Of a DNA stretch of 64,000 bases, positions 1 through 8,585 are shown one piece after another. Below the pieces are notes generated by a model. It was given only the letters and a program-made list of their open reading frames with translations. It did no database searches and was not told the DNA's origin. The DNA comes from an uncultured Modestobacter sp. GTDB lineage: Bacteria; Actinomycetota; Actinomycetes; Mycobacteriales; Geodermatophilaceae. Position 1 is the stretch's first letter. Every line of letters begins with the position of its first letter. The stretch covers positions 186,001 through 250,000 of the forward strand of contig NZ_CANKUD010000004.1 of the NCBI RefSeq assembly GCF_947486615.1. Direction: 5' to 3'. The position numbers and the translations under genes are program-made.

Positions 1-1359
1 GTCGACGTTGCCGTTCTCGTCGGACATCGCATGCGTGTGCGCCAGCACCCGCCCGCAGATCTCCGCGTACTCCTTCCAGTCGCCCGCCGACAGCGAGCCC
101 AGGCTGATGTCGTCACGGAACGGTGCCCGCTCCCGCACCATGAAGCTCTGCCCCTCGATGTCGACGCTGCCGTAGAAGACGTCGCCGTCGACCAGGTGCA
201 CCCGCTGCGCGTGCCGGATCCGGTCGCCCTGCTCGTCGGCCTCGTACCCCGACGGCGGCACGAGCCCGGCCAGCGCCGACCGGCGGGCCCGCTTGAACTC
301 CAGCAGCAGGTCGTCGGTGCCGTCGTCCTGCATGCCGGCGATGAGCACGTAGTACCGGGTCAGCCCCAGCGACGCGGTGCCGGCGCCGCGCCGCTCGGCG
401 ACGTCCTTCACCCGCATCTGCCCGGCCCGCTCCGGCACCCGCACCTCGTTCTCGGCGACGTACCGGTCGACGATGCCCTGGAACTCCTCGCGGCGGCTGC
501 TCACCGGCACCAGCTCGTCGTCGGTCCGGAAGCCGCGGCGGGTCTCGTCCAGCAGGTCGCCGAGCCACTCGGCCCGGCTGGTCTCCAGCGTGCTGGAGAT
601 CAGGTCGGCGATCAGCGGCGGCGCGTTGTCCAGCCGCAGCTGCTGGGTCTGCTCGCGGCCGTCGGCGGCGTAGGAGGCGATCCCGTCGATGTACCCGCGC
701 ACGAAGCGGCGGGCGACGGCGAGCTGCTTCTTCCGGCTCAGGTCGCCCTTCTCGGCGGCGCCGAGCAGGAAGCCGACGGCGCCGCGCTTGAGGTCCCAGG
801 TGAACGGCGCGTAGTAGGCGTCGTCGAAGTCGTTGACGCTGAAGATCGGCACGTTGTCCGAGCTCGGCATCACGCCGAAGTTGCCCGGGTGGACGTCGCC
901 GAGCGCGAGCACGGTGGGCAGCCGGGAGTCCTCGCCGACGAGGTCGCGGTAGAAGAGCAGGTTGGTGCCGCGGAAGAAGTGGAAGACCGACCCGGCGAGC
1001 TTGTCGAACTTGTCGCGCGCCTCCAGGTCGCCGGTGGCGATGCGGGTCTCGTGGTCCTCGCGCACCGTCTCGCGCACGTGCACCCGGCGGTCGTTGCCGG
1101 TGAGCATCCGGGGGATCAGCACCATCTCGCCGCGGGCCCGGGCCTCGGCGAGCAGGCGGAAGGCCTCGACCCGGGAGTACACCGGACGGCGGCCGTCACC
1201 CCGCACCGTGCCGTCCCCGGGACCGTCCCCGTCGGCGGGTGAGGGGCGCAGGTGGTCGAGCAGCTGCTCCTTGCTCATCGACGAGCGTCCGGGCACGTCC
1301 TGCTCACGCGCGCGGCGCAGCAGCTCGGTACGGGTGGCGGACTCGAGGTCGGTGTCCAT
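1..1359 (-). CDS. DUF2252 family protein (3' end cut by window edge)
   Basis: Reading leftward from an ATG at 1359, the frame stays open to the window edge, giving 453 codons with no stop. The protein fits the DUF2252 family (uncharacterised, with a kinase-like fold suggested for relatives): an N-terminal region with RPVYSRVEAFRLL and LIPRMLTGNDRRV, then FHFFRGTNLLFYRDL, ALGDVHPGNFGV and VNDFDDAYYAPFTWDLKR, the family's most recognisable blocks, and later KDVAERRGAGTASLGL. The DVHPGNFG and NDFDD blocks resemble the catalytic and metal-binding loops of aminoglycoside-phosphotransferase-like kinases; a kinase activity is inference. The family usually runs to about 400-460 residues, so only a few C-terminal residues should be missing. 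It stands alone, with the GNAT gene upstream on the same strand. Confidence 0.9.
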   Translation of the reverse strand, partial: MDTDLESATRTELLRRAREQDVPGRSSMSKEQLLDHLRPSPADGDGPGDGTVRGDGRRPVYSRVEAFRLLAEARARGEMVLIPRMLTGNDRRVHVRETVREDHETRIATGDLEARDKFDKLAGSVFHFFRGTNLLFYRDLVGEDSRLPTVLALGDVHPGNFGVMPSSDNVPIFSVNDFDDAYYAPFTWDLKRGAVGFLLGAAEKGDLSRKKQLAVARRFVRGYIDGIASYAADGREQTQQLRLDNAPPLIADLISSTLETSRAEWLGDLLDETRRGFRTDDELVPVSSRREEFQGIVDRYVAENEVRVPERAGQMRVKDVAERRGAGTASLGLTRYYVLIAGMQDDGTDDLLLEFKRARRSALAGLVPPSGYEADEQGDRIRHAQRVHLVDGDVFYGSVDIEGQSFMVRERAPFRDDISLGSLSAGDWKEYAEICGRVLAHTHAMSDENGNVD

Positions 1360-1427
1360 GACCTGGGCCTACCCGGCACCCGCCCTGCGCCGAAACGGAT
1401 GTCATCAGGTCGTCAGATACCGGCCGC

Positions 1428-1898
1428 TCAGCGGACGAGGCGGACCTCCGCCAGCCCCTCCCACGCGTCGTCGACCTGCCGTGCGCCGTCGGGGGTGAAG
1501 CCGTTGCGCCGGTAGAACGCGATCGCCCGCGGGTTCTGCTCGGCCACCCACAGCGACGCGGGCCGGCCGGCGAGGACGGCGTCCAGCAGCGCCTGGCCCA
1601 GGCCGCTGCCGTGCTGCGCCGCACGCAGGTACAGCGTGCTCAGCTCCTCCGCCCGGACCGGGGGCTCGTCGCGGCTGGGGACGGCCTGGGCGAACCCGAC
1701 GACCTCGCCGTCCACCTCGGCGACGACCACGGACGCGGTCTCCGGGTCGGCCAGGAGGCGGCCCCAGTTGGCGGCGAACCGCTCGGGCGACCGGATGGCG
1801 AAGAAGGCGGGGGACAGCAGGCCGCCGTAGGTCTCCTGCCAGCAGGCGAGGTGACAGGGGCCGATGCCGGCGGCGTCCGCCGCGGTCGCCGGGCGCAC
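1428..1898 (-). CDS. GNAT family N-acetyltransferase
   Basis: A 156-residue GCN5-related N-acetyltransferase, predicted to move an acetyl group from acetyl-CoA to an unknown amine. The N-terminus reads VRPATAADAAGIG, typical of the first strand and helix of the fold. The acetyl-CoA pyrophosphate loop is visible as AQHGSGLGQALL near residue 105 and the C-terminal strand as NPRAIAFYRRNGFTPDG. The GTG at 1898 was chosen because the conserved domain begins there; the frame is open much further upstream, but that part is antisense to the neighbouring permease. It lies 20 bp downstream of the ABC-2 permease on the same strand, so co-transcription is possible. Substrate unknown. Confidence 0.88.
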   Translation of the reverse strand: MRPATAADAAGIGPCHLACWQETYGGLLSPAFFAIRSPERFAANWGRLLADPETASVVVAEVDGEVVGFAQAVPSRDEPPVRAEELSTLYLRAAQHGSGLGQALLDAVLAGRPASLWVAEQNPRAIAFYRRNGFTPDGARQVDDAWEGLAEVRLVR

Positions 1899-1918
1899 GA
1901 CGCCCTCCCGCGCGGGGT

Positions 1919-2944
1919 TCAGTGCAGGTCCCGGCGGCTGAAGAGCACGATGCCGATCCCCAGGACGACGGCCGTCACGACCGCCACGAAGACCCCGGCC
2001 TGCAGGTTGCCCAGCACGTACACGGTGGGCTGCCCGGTGAACCGGTCGTAGTCGGTCGTGATGGTCAGCCCGTCCGGGAGCCCCAGCGCCGTGGCGTTGT
2101 TGGTGAGCAGCCACGGCTGCCACTCCGGGCGGATGATGCGCACCGCGGTCTCCAGCACCGCGAAGTACACGAAGCCGACCCCCAGCGCCGCGCCGGTGTT
2201 GCGCACCAGGTTGGTCAGGCCGAAGCCGAGCAGCCCGACGAGGGTCGTGAGCAGCACACCGCGGCCGGCGGTGCCGAGCAGCTCGGGCCAGAAGTCGCCG
2301 GGCAGGGCGACGCCGTCGCCGACGAACGCCTGCCACAGGCCGGACATCGCCAGCCAGGCGGCCTGCGCCACCACGCCCAGGACGGCGGAGGCGACCGCGA
2401 CGACGGCGATCTTGGCGGCGAGCACCCGGGGGCGCCGGGTCTCCCAGAACAGCAGCGCCACCATCGACCGGGTCGACCACTCCGCGCCGACGAAGGTGGC
2501 CCCGACCAGGAAGGCCAGCACCGAGCCCGCGGCGCTGAACGCCACCGCGCCGGCGATGCCGTCCGCGGCGAGGGAGAACGGCGCCGGGGACAGGAACCAG
2601 TCCAGCGGGACGTCGTCCGTGGTCGTCTCCGGGCCGCACCACTGGTCCAGCGTCAGGTCGTCCGGGGGAGCGGCGTCCCGGAGGCACTGTTCGCGCCCCT
2701 CGTTCTGCATCTCGACCTGCTCGGCGCGGGCCTGCTCGGCCGCGGCGAGGCGCTCGGGCGTGGGCGAGGCGTAGCCGATCAGTCCGATGACGGTCACCGC
2801 GGCCCAGCCCAGCGCCGCGAGCACCAGCAGCACGTGGATGAACCGGCGGGCCGCGAAGCGGTGCACCTCGGCGGTGAGCAGGCCGCCGAAGCGGCCGGCC
2901 GGCCGGGTGGCCGGGGCCTCCGGCGGGGTCTGGACGGCGCTCAT
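1919..2944 (-). CDS. ABC-2 type transporter permease
   Basis: A 341-residue membrane subunit of a two-gene ABC exporter. A basic N-terminal stretch is followed by a first transmembrane segment (RRFIHVLLVLAALGWAAV, about residues 32-50), then a roughly 80-residue extracytoplasmic loop holding two cysteines. Five more hydrophobic segments fill the C-terminal half, ending RRDLH. The arrangement is typical of ABC-2 permeases. Its ATG overlaps the TGA of the ATPase gene (ATGA, 2941-2944), which implies translational coupling and a complex of two ATPases with two permeases. The substrate cannot be read from sequence; lipids, antibiotics or peptides are the usual cargoes. Confidence 0.88.
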   Translation of the reverse strand: MSAVQTPPEAPATRPAGRFGGLLTAEVHRFAARRFIHVLLVLAALGWAAVTVIGLIGYASPTPERLAAAEQARAEQVEMQNEGREQCLRDAAPPDDLTLDQWCGPETTTDDVPLDWFLSPAPFSLAADGIAGAVAFSAAGSVLAFLVGATFVGAEWSTRSMVALLFWETRRPRVLAAKIAVVAVASAVLGVVAQAAWLAMSGLWQAFVGDGVALPGDFWPELLGTAGRGVLLTTLVGLLGFGLTNLVRNTGAALGVGFVYFAVLETAVRIIRPEWQPWLLTNNATALGLPDGLTITTDYDRFTGQPTVYVLGNLQAGVFVAVVTAVVLGIGIVLFSRRDLH

Positions 2945-3855
2945 GCCGGCTCCGCCGTCAGCGCCAGGAACGCGCTCTCCAGGTCCGCTGCCACCGGTGT
3001 CAGCTCCTCCAGGTAGTGGCCGTGCTCGGCGAGCACCCGGGTGACCTCGCCCGGGCCGCGCACCGCCGCGACGACCAGGGCGTCGTCGGCCGGGGTGACG
3101 GTGTAGCCGGCGGCGGTGAGCACCGCGGTCGCGGCCGCCCGGTCGGGCACCCGCACCCGCACGTCGCCGGTGGAGCGGCCGGCCAGCACCTCGTGCACCG
3201 GGCCGGCGGCGATGCACCGGCCGCGGGCCATGATCGAGACGCGGTCGGCGACCTGCTCGATCTCGGCCAGCAGGTGAGAGCTGAGCAGGACCGTGGTCGA
3301 CCCGTCCCGGCCGAGCCGGCGGATCAGCTCGCGGACGTCGCGGATGCCGGCCGGGTCCAGCCCGTTGCTCGGCTCGTCCAGGATCAGCAGCTGCGGGGAC
3401 TTCAGCAGCGCGGCCGCGATGCCCAGCCGCTGCTTCATCCCCAGCGAGTAGCCCTTGAACCGGTCGTCGGCGCGGTCGGTCAGCTCGACGGTCTCCAGCA
3501 CCTCCTCGACCCGGGTGCGCGGCAGGCCGGCGGTCTCGGCGAGCAGCCGCAGGTTGCGCCGTCCGGAGAAGCCGGGGAAGAACAGCGGGGTCTCCACCAG
3601 GGCGCCGACGCTGCCGATCACCTCGGGCAGCCCGGCCGGCACCGGCCGGCCGAGCAGGCGCACCTCACCGGCGTCGGGCCGGATCAGCCCGAGCAGCACC
3701 CGGATGGACGTCGTCTTGCCCGAGCCGTTGGGCCCGAGGAAGCCGTGCACCCCGCCGGTCTCGACGACCAGGTCGAGGGCGTCCAGCGCCTGCTGCGGCG
3801 GTCGGCCGCGCCGGGCGTAGGACTTCGACACCGCGTGCATCTCGACGGCGGGCAC
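2941..3855 (-). CDS. ABC transporter ATP-binding protein
   Basis: A 304-residue ATPase that powers the permease encoded just downstream. Visible motifs are Walker A (GPNGSGKTTS, near residue 41), a modified signature (YSLGMKQRLGIAAAL), Walker B with catalytic Glu (LLILDEPSNGLDPAG) and the switch His (LSSHLLAEIEQVADR). The C-terminal extension of about 80 residues is typical of drug- or bacitracin-type exporter ATPases (CcmA/BcrA class). The GTG at 3855 is preceded by AGGAGG at good spacing; an ATG at 3840 is the alternative. Substrate unknown. Confidence 0.92.
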   Translation of the reverse strand: MPAVEMHAVSKSYARRGRPPQQALDALDLVVETGGVHGFLGPNGSGKTTSIRVLLGLIRPDAGEVRLLGRPVPAGLPEVIGSVGALVETPLFFPGFSGRRNLRLLAETAGLPRTRVEEVLETVELTDRADDRFKGYSLGMKQRLGIAAALLKSPQLLILDEPSNGLDPAGIRDVRELIRRLGRDGSTTVLLSSHLLAEIEQVADRVSIMARGRCIAAGPVHEVLAGRSTGDVRVRVPDRAAATAVLTAAGYTVTPADDALVVAAVRGPGEVTRVLAEHGHYLEELTPVAADLESAFLALTAEPA

Positions 3856-3991
3856 CGGCGCCTCCTGGCGGCTGGCTGGTCAGGACGGGTGCACCGTGGC
3901 ACAGCCGGTGCGCCGGCGACACCACCTGGACGCCGTGTCCCCGCGATCTGCCCGGATCGGTTCCGGCCACCGGGGGTGGCAGTCTGCGGTC

Positions 3992-4966
3992 GTGGTCTCC
4001 TTCCCCGCCCTGGCCCATCGCGCCGACGTCGCCGTCCGCGAGCTGCTGTCCCGCACTGCCCGGCGGGCGGGCTGGACACCGGCCGTGCTGGCGTACCCCG
4101 GGTACGGCAGCGGGGGGCGGGTGCGGGTCCTCGGCCGGGTGCTGCTGGCGCCGGCGAACACCCATCCGGAGGACCGCCGGGCGGTGCCCGGCTGGCAGCG
4201 GTTCCTCACCCTGGAGAGCGCGGGCACCGAGGTGGAGATCGAGCTCGCCGGGCAACGGACGCGGATCCGCAGTGACGACGGCGGGCTGGTCGACGTCACC
4301 GTCGACCTCACCGGCGGCCTGCCCGACTCCCCGACGCTCGAGGTGGTGCTGCGGGCCGGGGACCGGCAGTCCACCGCGACGGTCCACCTCGCCTCCCCGG
4401 ACGCCGCCCGGGGCGTGGTCTGCGACATCGACGACACCGTGCTGGTCACCGGTCTGGCCACCCCGCTGCGCGCCGCCTGGCGCACCTTCGTCAAGCCGAT
4501 GAGCCAGCGGCGGGCGGTGCCGGGGATGGCGGCGCTGCTGCACGAGCTGGTCAGCGGGGCGCCGCACGTGCCGGTCGTCTACCTGAGCAACGGACCGTGG
4601 AACCTGGCCGGGCCGCTGACCCGGTTCCTGGAACGCGCCGGCTTCCCGCCGGGCCCGCTGCTGCTCACCGACTGGGGCCCGACGCCGGACCGCTGGTTCC
4701 GGGACGGCCAGGCGCACAAGCGCACCGCGCTGCGGCGGGTGGCCGAGGACCTGCCCGGCGTGCGCTGGACGCTGGTCGGGGACACCGGTGAGCACGACCC
4801 GGCGCTGTACGAGGAGTTCGCGCTGGACCAGCCGGAGCGGGTGGCCGCCGTGCTGCTGCGCGACGTCGCGGGGGAGGGCGTGCGGGTCGCGCGGTTCGGT
4901 GCGGTGCCGGTCGTCTACGGCCGGGACGGCGAGGCGCTGACCGCGGGCCTGGGCTCGCTGGACTGA
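3992..4966 (+). CDS. App1-type phosphatase domain protein (DUF2183)
   Basis: A 324-residue protein of the App1 family, whose yeast founder is an Mg-dependent phosphatidate phosphatase. The HAD-like catalytic block is clear: VVCDIDDTVLVTG (DxDxT motif, the first Asp being the predicted nucleophile), VYLSNGPWNLAGPL (second motif) and LVGDTGEHDPALYEEF (acidic motif). The first ~140 residues form the usual beta-rich leader (YPGYGSGGRVRVLGRVLL). The GTG at 3992 is the first start near the domain; an ATG at 3896 would add 32 residues without family resemblance. No signal peptide is seen. Phospholipid phosphatase activity in bacteria is inferred from the family. Its 3' end overlaps the convergent LLM gene by 52 bp. 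Confidence 0.88.
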   Translation: MVSFPALAHRADVAVRELLSRTARRAGWTPAVLAYPGYGSGGRVRVLGRVLLAPANTHPEDRRAVPGWQRFLTLESAGTEVEIELAGQRTRIRSDDGGLVDVTVDLTGGLPDSPTLEVVLRAGDRQSTATVHLASPDAARGVVCDIDDTVLVTGLATPLRAAWRTFVKPMSQRRAVPGMAALLHELVSGAPHVPVVYLSNGPWNLAGPLTRFLERAGFPPGPLLLTDWGPTPDRWFRDGQAHKRTALRRVAEDLPGVRWTLVGDTGEHDPALYEEFALDQPERVAAVLLRDVAGEGVRVARFGAVPVVYGRDGEALTAGLGSLD

Positions 4967-5979
4967 GCACGGTCCGCCCCGGTCGCCCGGCCGAAGAGCT
5001 CGGCCAGGGCGGCGTCGGAGGCGGCCAGCGCGGCCCGGTCGAAGGTGCTGCTGGAGGCGATCAGCTCCGCGGCGCCGGTGCGCTCCACGAGCTCGGCGAG
5101 CCGCCGGGCGACCTGGTCGGCGGTGCCCGCGATCGCCGAGGCCGCGGTCTGCTCCACGTACTGCCGCTGCCGCGACGTCCACTCGTGCGCCCGGACAGCC
5201 GCGACCGGCTCCAGCGGTGGGAAGGCGCCGGCGGTGCGGGCCTGCGCCATCGCCCACGCCTCGGGCAGCAACAGCTCCTGCGCCTCGGTCGTGGTGTCGG
5301 CCACCAGTACGTCGAGGCTGATCGAGACCCGCGGCTCCGGCTGCTGCGCCGAGGGCCGGAAGGCGCGCCGGTAGCCGTCGAGCGCGGCCAGCCCCGGCTC
5401 CGGGTCGCCGGCCACCCCGAGCAGCGGCCCGCCGACGACGACCGGCAGGCCGAGGTCGGCGGCCACCTCCAGCCCGCGCCCGGTGGCCAGCACCGTCATC
5501 GGCACCGGCGCGGCCGGGCGGGGGCGCGCGGTCACCTCCGCCGTCCCGTCCAGGTATGCGCGCAGCTCGGCGAGGTCGGCGGCGAAGTCGGTCTCGTGCT
5601 CGCGCAGCGCCCGGCGCACCGGTGGGGTGAAGCCGGGGGAGCGGCCCAGCCCGAGGTCGACCCGGCCCGGCGCCAGCGCCGAGAGCATGGCGAACTGCTC
5701 GGCCACGACCAGCGGCTGGTGGTGCGGGAGCATCACCCCGGCCGAGCCGATCCGCAGCGTCGTCGTCCGGCCGGCGATCGCGGCGAGCAGGACGGCGGGC
5801 GCGGCGCTCGCGACGCCGGGGACGCCGTGGTGCTCGGCGACGAAGAAGCGGTCGTGGCCCAGCCGCTCGGCGGCGACGGCCCGGTCGACGGTGCCGGTCA
5901 CCCCGGTGCTGTCCGGCTCGCCGGCCCGGGTGCGGGAGCGGTCCAGCAGCGACAGTCCGACGCCGGTGAGGGCGGCCAT
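4915..5979 (-). CDS. LLM class flavin-dependent oxidoreductase
   Basis: A 354-residue member of the luciferase-like monooxygenase superfamily, flavin (FMN or F420) enzymes with a TIM-barrel fold. Family landmarks are VGLSLLDRSRTRAGEP at the N-terminus, FVAEHHGVPGVASAAPAVLL, RIGSAGVMLPHHQPLVVAEQ, and ALAPGRVDLGLGRSPG. The C-terminus after about residue 330 is Ser/Pro-rich and is antisense to the end of the App1 gene. The ATG shares one base with the TGA of the upstream SplB-like gene (TGATG at 5977-5981), so the two are probably translationally coupled. Substrate and whether it uses FMN or F420 are unknown. Confidence 0.9.
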   Translation of the reverse strand: MAALTGVGLSLLDRSRTRAGEPDSTGVTGTVDRAVAAERLGHDRFFVAEHHGVPGVASAAPAVLLAAIAGRTTTLRIGSAGVMLPHHQPLVVAEQFAMLSALAPGRVDLGLGRSPGFTPPVRRALREHETDFAADLAELRAYLDGTAEVTARPRPAAPVPMTVLATGRGLEVAADLGLPVVVGGPLLGVAGDPEPGLAALDGYRRAFRPSAQQPEPRVSISLDVLVADTTTEAQELLLPEAWAMAQARTAGAFPPLEPVAAVRAHEWTSRQRQYVEQTAASAIAGTADQVARRLAELVERTGAAELIASSSTFDRAALAASDAALAELFGRATGADRAQSSEPRPAVSASPSRP

Positions 5980-7106
5980 CAGAACGCGTACCGGACGGGC
6001 AGCCATGGGGCGTGCTGGGCGATCAGCTCCTGCAGCCGGGTGACGCCGGCCCGCTTCACGTCGTTGCGGTAGCGGACGTTGAGCTGGCCGTTCTGGCTGA
6101 CCTTGGGCTGCTGCAGCTCCGGGCGCCAGAGCAGCTCCTCGGCCCTGGGGTGCCAGCCCAGGTTCACCTCGTGCAGGCCCTCGTTGTGGGTCAGCATGAT
6201 CACCTCGGTGGCGGCCTGGGCCTTGGTGGCGGCCGAGAGCCGGTCGTCCAGCTGCTGCAGCAGCGCCGTCCAGTCCGCCTCCCAGCCCTCGCGCAGGACC
6301 ACGGGGGAGAAGTTCAGGTGCACCTCGTAGCCGGCCTCGACGAAGTCGTCGATCGCGGCGATCCGCTCGTCGATGCGGCTGGTGCGCACGTCCAGCAGCC
6401 GGGCGTCGGCGTCGGGCATGAGGGAGAAGCGCACCCGGGTGCGGCCGGCCGGGTCGAGGTCGAGCAGCTGCCGGTTGACGAACTTGGTGGCGAAGGAGGC
6501 CTTGGCGGTGGGCAGCTCGCGGAAGGTGGCGATCAGGTCGGCCACGTTGTCGCTGACGACCGCGTCGACCGAGCAGTCGCTGTTCTCGCCGAGGTCGTAG
6601 ACCCAGGCGTCCCGGTCGCACTGGTTCGGCTCGGTCTTGGGGCCCTGGCGGGCCACGTGCCGGCGCAGGTGCGCGGTGATCTGCTCGATGTTGGTGAACA
6701 CCGTGATCGGGTTGGCGTAGCCCTTGCGCCGCGGCACGTAGCAGTAGGCGCAGGACATCGCGCAGCCGTTGGCGGTCGAGGGGGCGATGAAGTCCGCGGA
6801 GCGGCCGTTGGGCCGGGTGCTCAGCGACTTCTTGACGCCGAGCACCAGCGTCTCGCTCTTCACCCGCACCCAGCGCTCGACGTTGCCGGCGTTGCCGTGC
6901 AGCTCGGGCAGCTGCCAGTGCGAGTCGACCTCGACCAGCTCGGCGCCGGGGAACCGGGCGAGCACCTGACGGCCCCGCGGGGACGCTGCGGCCGCCGGCT
7001 CGGCGTAGACGGTGCGGACCTGCAGCAGCCGGTTGTCGACCGGCGTCTCCTCGGCCCGGACGTCGTCGTCCGGGCCGATGTCGAACAGCGTCAGCGCGTC
7101 GGTCAC
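5979..7106 (-). CDS. Spore photoproduct lyase family radical SAM protein
   Basis: A 375-residue radical SAM protein of the spore-photoproduct-lyase-like family. The [4Fe-4S]-binding cysteines are C115, C119 and C122 in NGCAMSCAYCYVPRRKGY, the CxxxCxxC pattern. Later family blocks are NPITVFTNIEQI, VRFSLMPDADARLLD and HLNFSPVVLREGWE. True SplB repairs 5-thyminyl-5,6-dihydrothymine in spore DNA with S-adenosylmethionine as radical source. Actinobacteria that make no endospores carry this related subgroup, so repair of a UV lesion is plausible but not proven. The GTG at 7106 is the first start, and the acidic N-terminal leader is typical. It is coupled to the downstream LLM oxidoreductase, an unusual pairing. 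Confidence 0.88.
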   Translation of the reverse strand: MTDALTLFDIGPDDDVRAEETPVDNRLLQVRTVYAEPAAAASPRGRQVLARFPGAELVEVDSHWQLPELHGNAGNVERWVRVKSETLVLGVKKSLSTRPNGRSADFIAPSTANGCAMSCAYCYVPRRKGYANPITVFTNIEQITAHLRRHVARQGPKTEPNQCDRDAWVYDLGENSDCSVDAVVSDNVADLIATFRELPTAKASFATKFVNRQLLDLDPAGRTRVRFSLMPDADARLLDVRTSRIDERIAAIDDFVEAGYEVHLNFSPVVLREGWEADWTALLQQLDDRLSAATKAQAATEVIMLTHNEGLHEVNLGWHPRAEELLWRPELQQPKVSQNGQLNVRYRNDVKRAGVTRLQELIAQHAPWLPVRYAF

Positions 7107-7203
7107 GGCAGCTGCAGCGCCGGGCCCGGGAGCGCCATTCCGCGGCCCGGTGTGGCGGACCCCCTAGGCTCCATCGCGCCCCGCCCCTGACCTGGAGGTC
7201 CCC

Positions 7204-7623
7204 GTGCTGGCCAGCATCGGTTACGCCGTCGCCTACACCGCCGTCGGCATCGCGCTGCTGTTCGTCGGCGCGCTCGCCCTCGACCTGCTCACCCCTGGCC
7301 GGCTGGCCAAGCACATCTACGAGGAGCGGTCGGTCAACGCCGGCATCGCGCTGGCCGCCGGCTTCCTCGGTCAGGGTGCGATCGCGTTCACCACCATCTG
7401 GACCAACGCGACCAGCGGGTTCGGCCGGGCGCTGGCCTACACCGTGGTGTTCGGCCTGCTCGGCGTGCTGCTCCAGGCGCTGGCGTTCCTGCTGCTCGAC
7501 GTGCTCACCCCCGGCCGGCTGGGCCACCACCTCACCGACGTGGCCTTCCACCCGGCCAGCCTGGTCTCCGCCGGCTCGACCCTGGCGGTCTCGGCGATCA
7601 TCGTCGCCTCCATCTGGCCCTGA
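7204..7623 (+). CDS. DUF350 family membrane protein
   Basis: A 139-residue integral membrane protein made of two similar halves, each starting with a hydrophobic helix that ends in LLTPGRL: ALALDLLTPGRLAKHI near residue 30 and AFLLLDVLTPGRLGHHL near residue 100. Four transmembrane segments are expected. This duplication is characteristic of DUF350 (UPF0719-type) proteins, whose function is unknown. A GGAGG sits a few bases before the GTG at 7204. The last 187 bp overlap, on the other strand, the end of the EamA gene. Confidence 0.88.
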   Translation: MLASIGYAVAYTAVGIALLFVGALALDLLTPGRLAKHIYEERSVNAGIALAAGFLGQGAIAFTTIWTNATSGFGRALAYTVVFGLLGVLLQALAFLLLDVLTPGRLGHHLTDVAFHPASLVSAGSTLAVSAIIVASIWP

Positions 7624-8513
7624 TCTCGCCGAGCCGGAGTGCGCCCGGTCGTCGTGGCCAGCAGCACCCCGGCGACGACGACGGCGCCGCAGCCGATCTC
7701 CACCGCGGAGGTGGCGTCGTCGAGCAGCAGCCACGAGGCCCCGATGCCGACCACCGGCACCAGCATGGAGAACGGGGCCACCGTGCTGGAGGGGTGCCGG
7801 GCCATCAGCGCCGTCCAGATCCCGGAGCCGATCAGCGTCGCCACCACGACGGTGTAGAGCAGCCCGGCCAGCGCCAGCAGCCCCTGCTGGCTGCCCAGCG
7901 TGGTGAACGAGCGGGCGATCGCGGCCGGGCCCTCGGCGAGCAGTGACACGGCCAGCATCGGCAGCGGCGGCACCACGCTCATCCAGAGGGTGAGCTTCAG
8001 CGGCTCGGTGGCCCGGGCCTGCCGGGTGCAGAGGTTGCCCAGCGCCCAGCCCAGCCCGCCGCAGAGGGTCAGCAGGACCGGCAGCAGCAGCGCCGCACCC
8101 CCGACCTCGGCCCGGTAGAGCGCGATCCCGCCCAGCCCGGCCACCGCGATGCCCACACCGGTGAGCTGCCGGGCGGTGAGCCGCTCGTGCAGCAGCAGGC
8201 CGGCCAGCAGCACGGTGAACGGTGCCGAGGACTGCAGCACCAGCGAGGCCAGGCCGGTCGGCATGCCGGTGTCCATCGCCAGGTAGAGGAAGAAGAACTG
8301 CAGGACGCCGAAGCCGGTGCCGTAGCCGATCAGCCAGCGCAGCGGGACGGCCGGCCGGGGCACGAACAGCAGGGTCGGGACGGCGATCAGCCCGAACCGC
8401 AGGGCGACCAGTGCGAACGGCGGGAACTGCTCCAGCGACAGGTGGATCGCGGTGAAGTTCAGCCCCCACAGGACGGCGACGAGGCAGGCGAGCAGGCGGT
8501 CACGGAGCGGCAC
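7437..8513 (-). CDS. EamA (DMT superfamily) transporter with C-terminal extension
   Basis: A 358-residue drug/metabolite-type exporter with about ten transmembrane helices in two EamA repeats. It begins RDRLLACLVAVLWGLNF and has the conserved HERLTARQLTGVGIAVAG block mid-protein and WTALMARHPSSTVAPFSMLVP in the second repeat. Likely an amino-acid or metabolite exporter; substrate unknown. GTG at 8513 is supported by GGGAGGA nine bases upstream. The transporter core ends near residue 298; the remaining 60 polar residues are encoded antisense to the DUF350 gene. The gene is divergent from the LysR gene at 8586, which is the usual arrangement for a regulator and its target. Confidence 0.88.
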   Translation of the reverse strand: MPLRDRLLACLVAVLWGLNFTAIHLSLEQFPPFALVALRFGLIAVPTLLFVPRPAVPLRWLIGYGTGFGVLQFFFLYLAMDTGMPTGLASLVLQSSAPFTVLLAGLLLHERLTARQLTGVGIAVAGLGGIALYRAEVGGAALLLPVLLTLCGGLGWALGNLCTRQARATEPLKLTLWMSVVPPLPMLAVSLLAEGPAAIARSFTTLGSQQGLLALAGLLYTVVVATLIGSGIWTALMARHPSSTVAPFSMLVPVVGIGASWLLLDDATSAVEIGCGAVVVAGVLLATTTGRTPARRDQGQMEATMIAETARVEPAETRLAGWKATSVRWWPSRPGVSTSSSRNASAWSSTPSRPNTTV

Positions 8514-8585
8514 GTCGACGATCCTCCCGGCCGCCGTCGTCAAACTCCAGCGAACAGATCTTGACCCACCGTTCAGACTCGCTGC

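Noticed and set aside
31-1242. Long plus-strand open frame of 403 codons
   Set aside because: Antisense to the clear DUF2252 gene; Arg/Ala/Pro/Val-rich with no recognisable domain, a typical shadow in 75% GC DNA.
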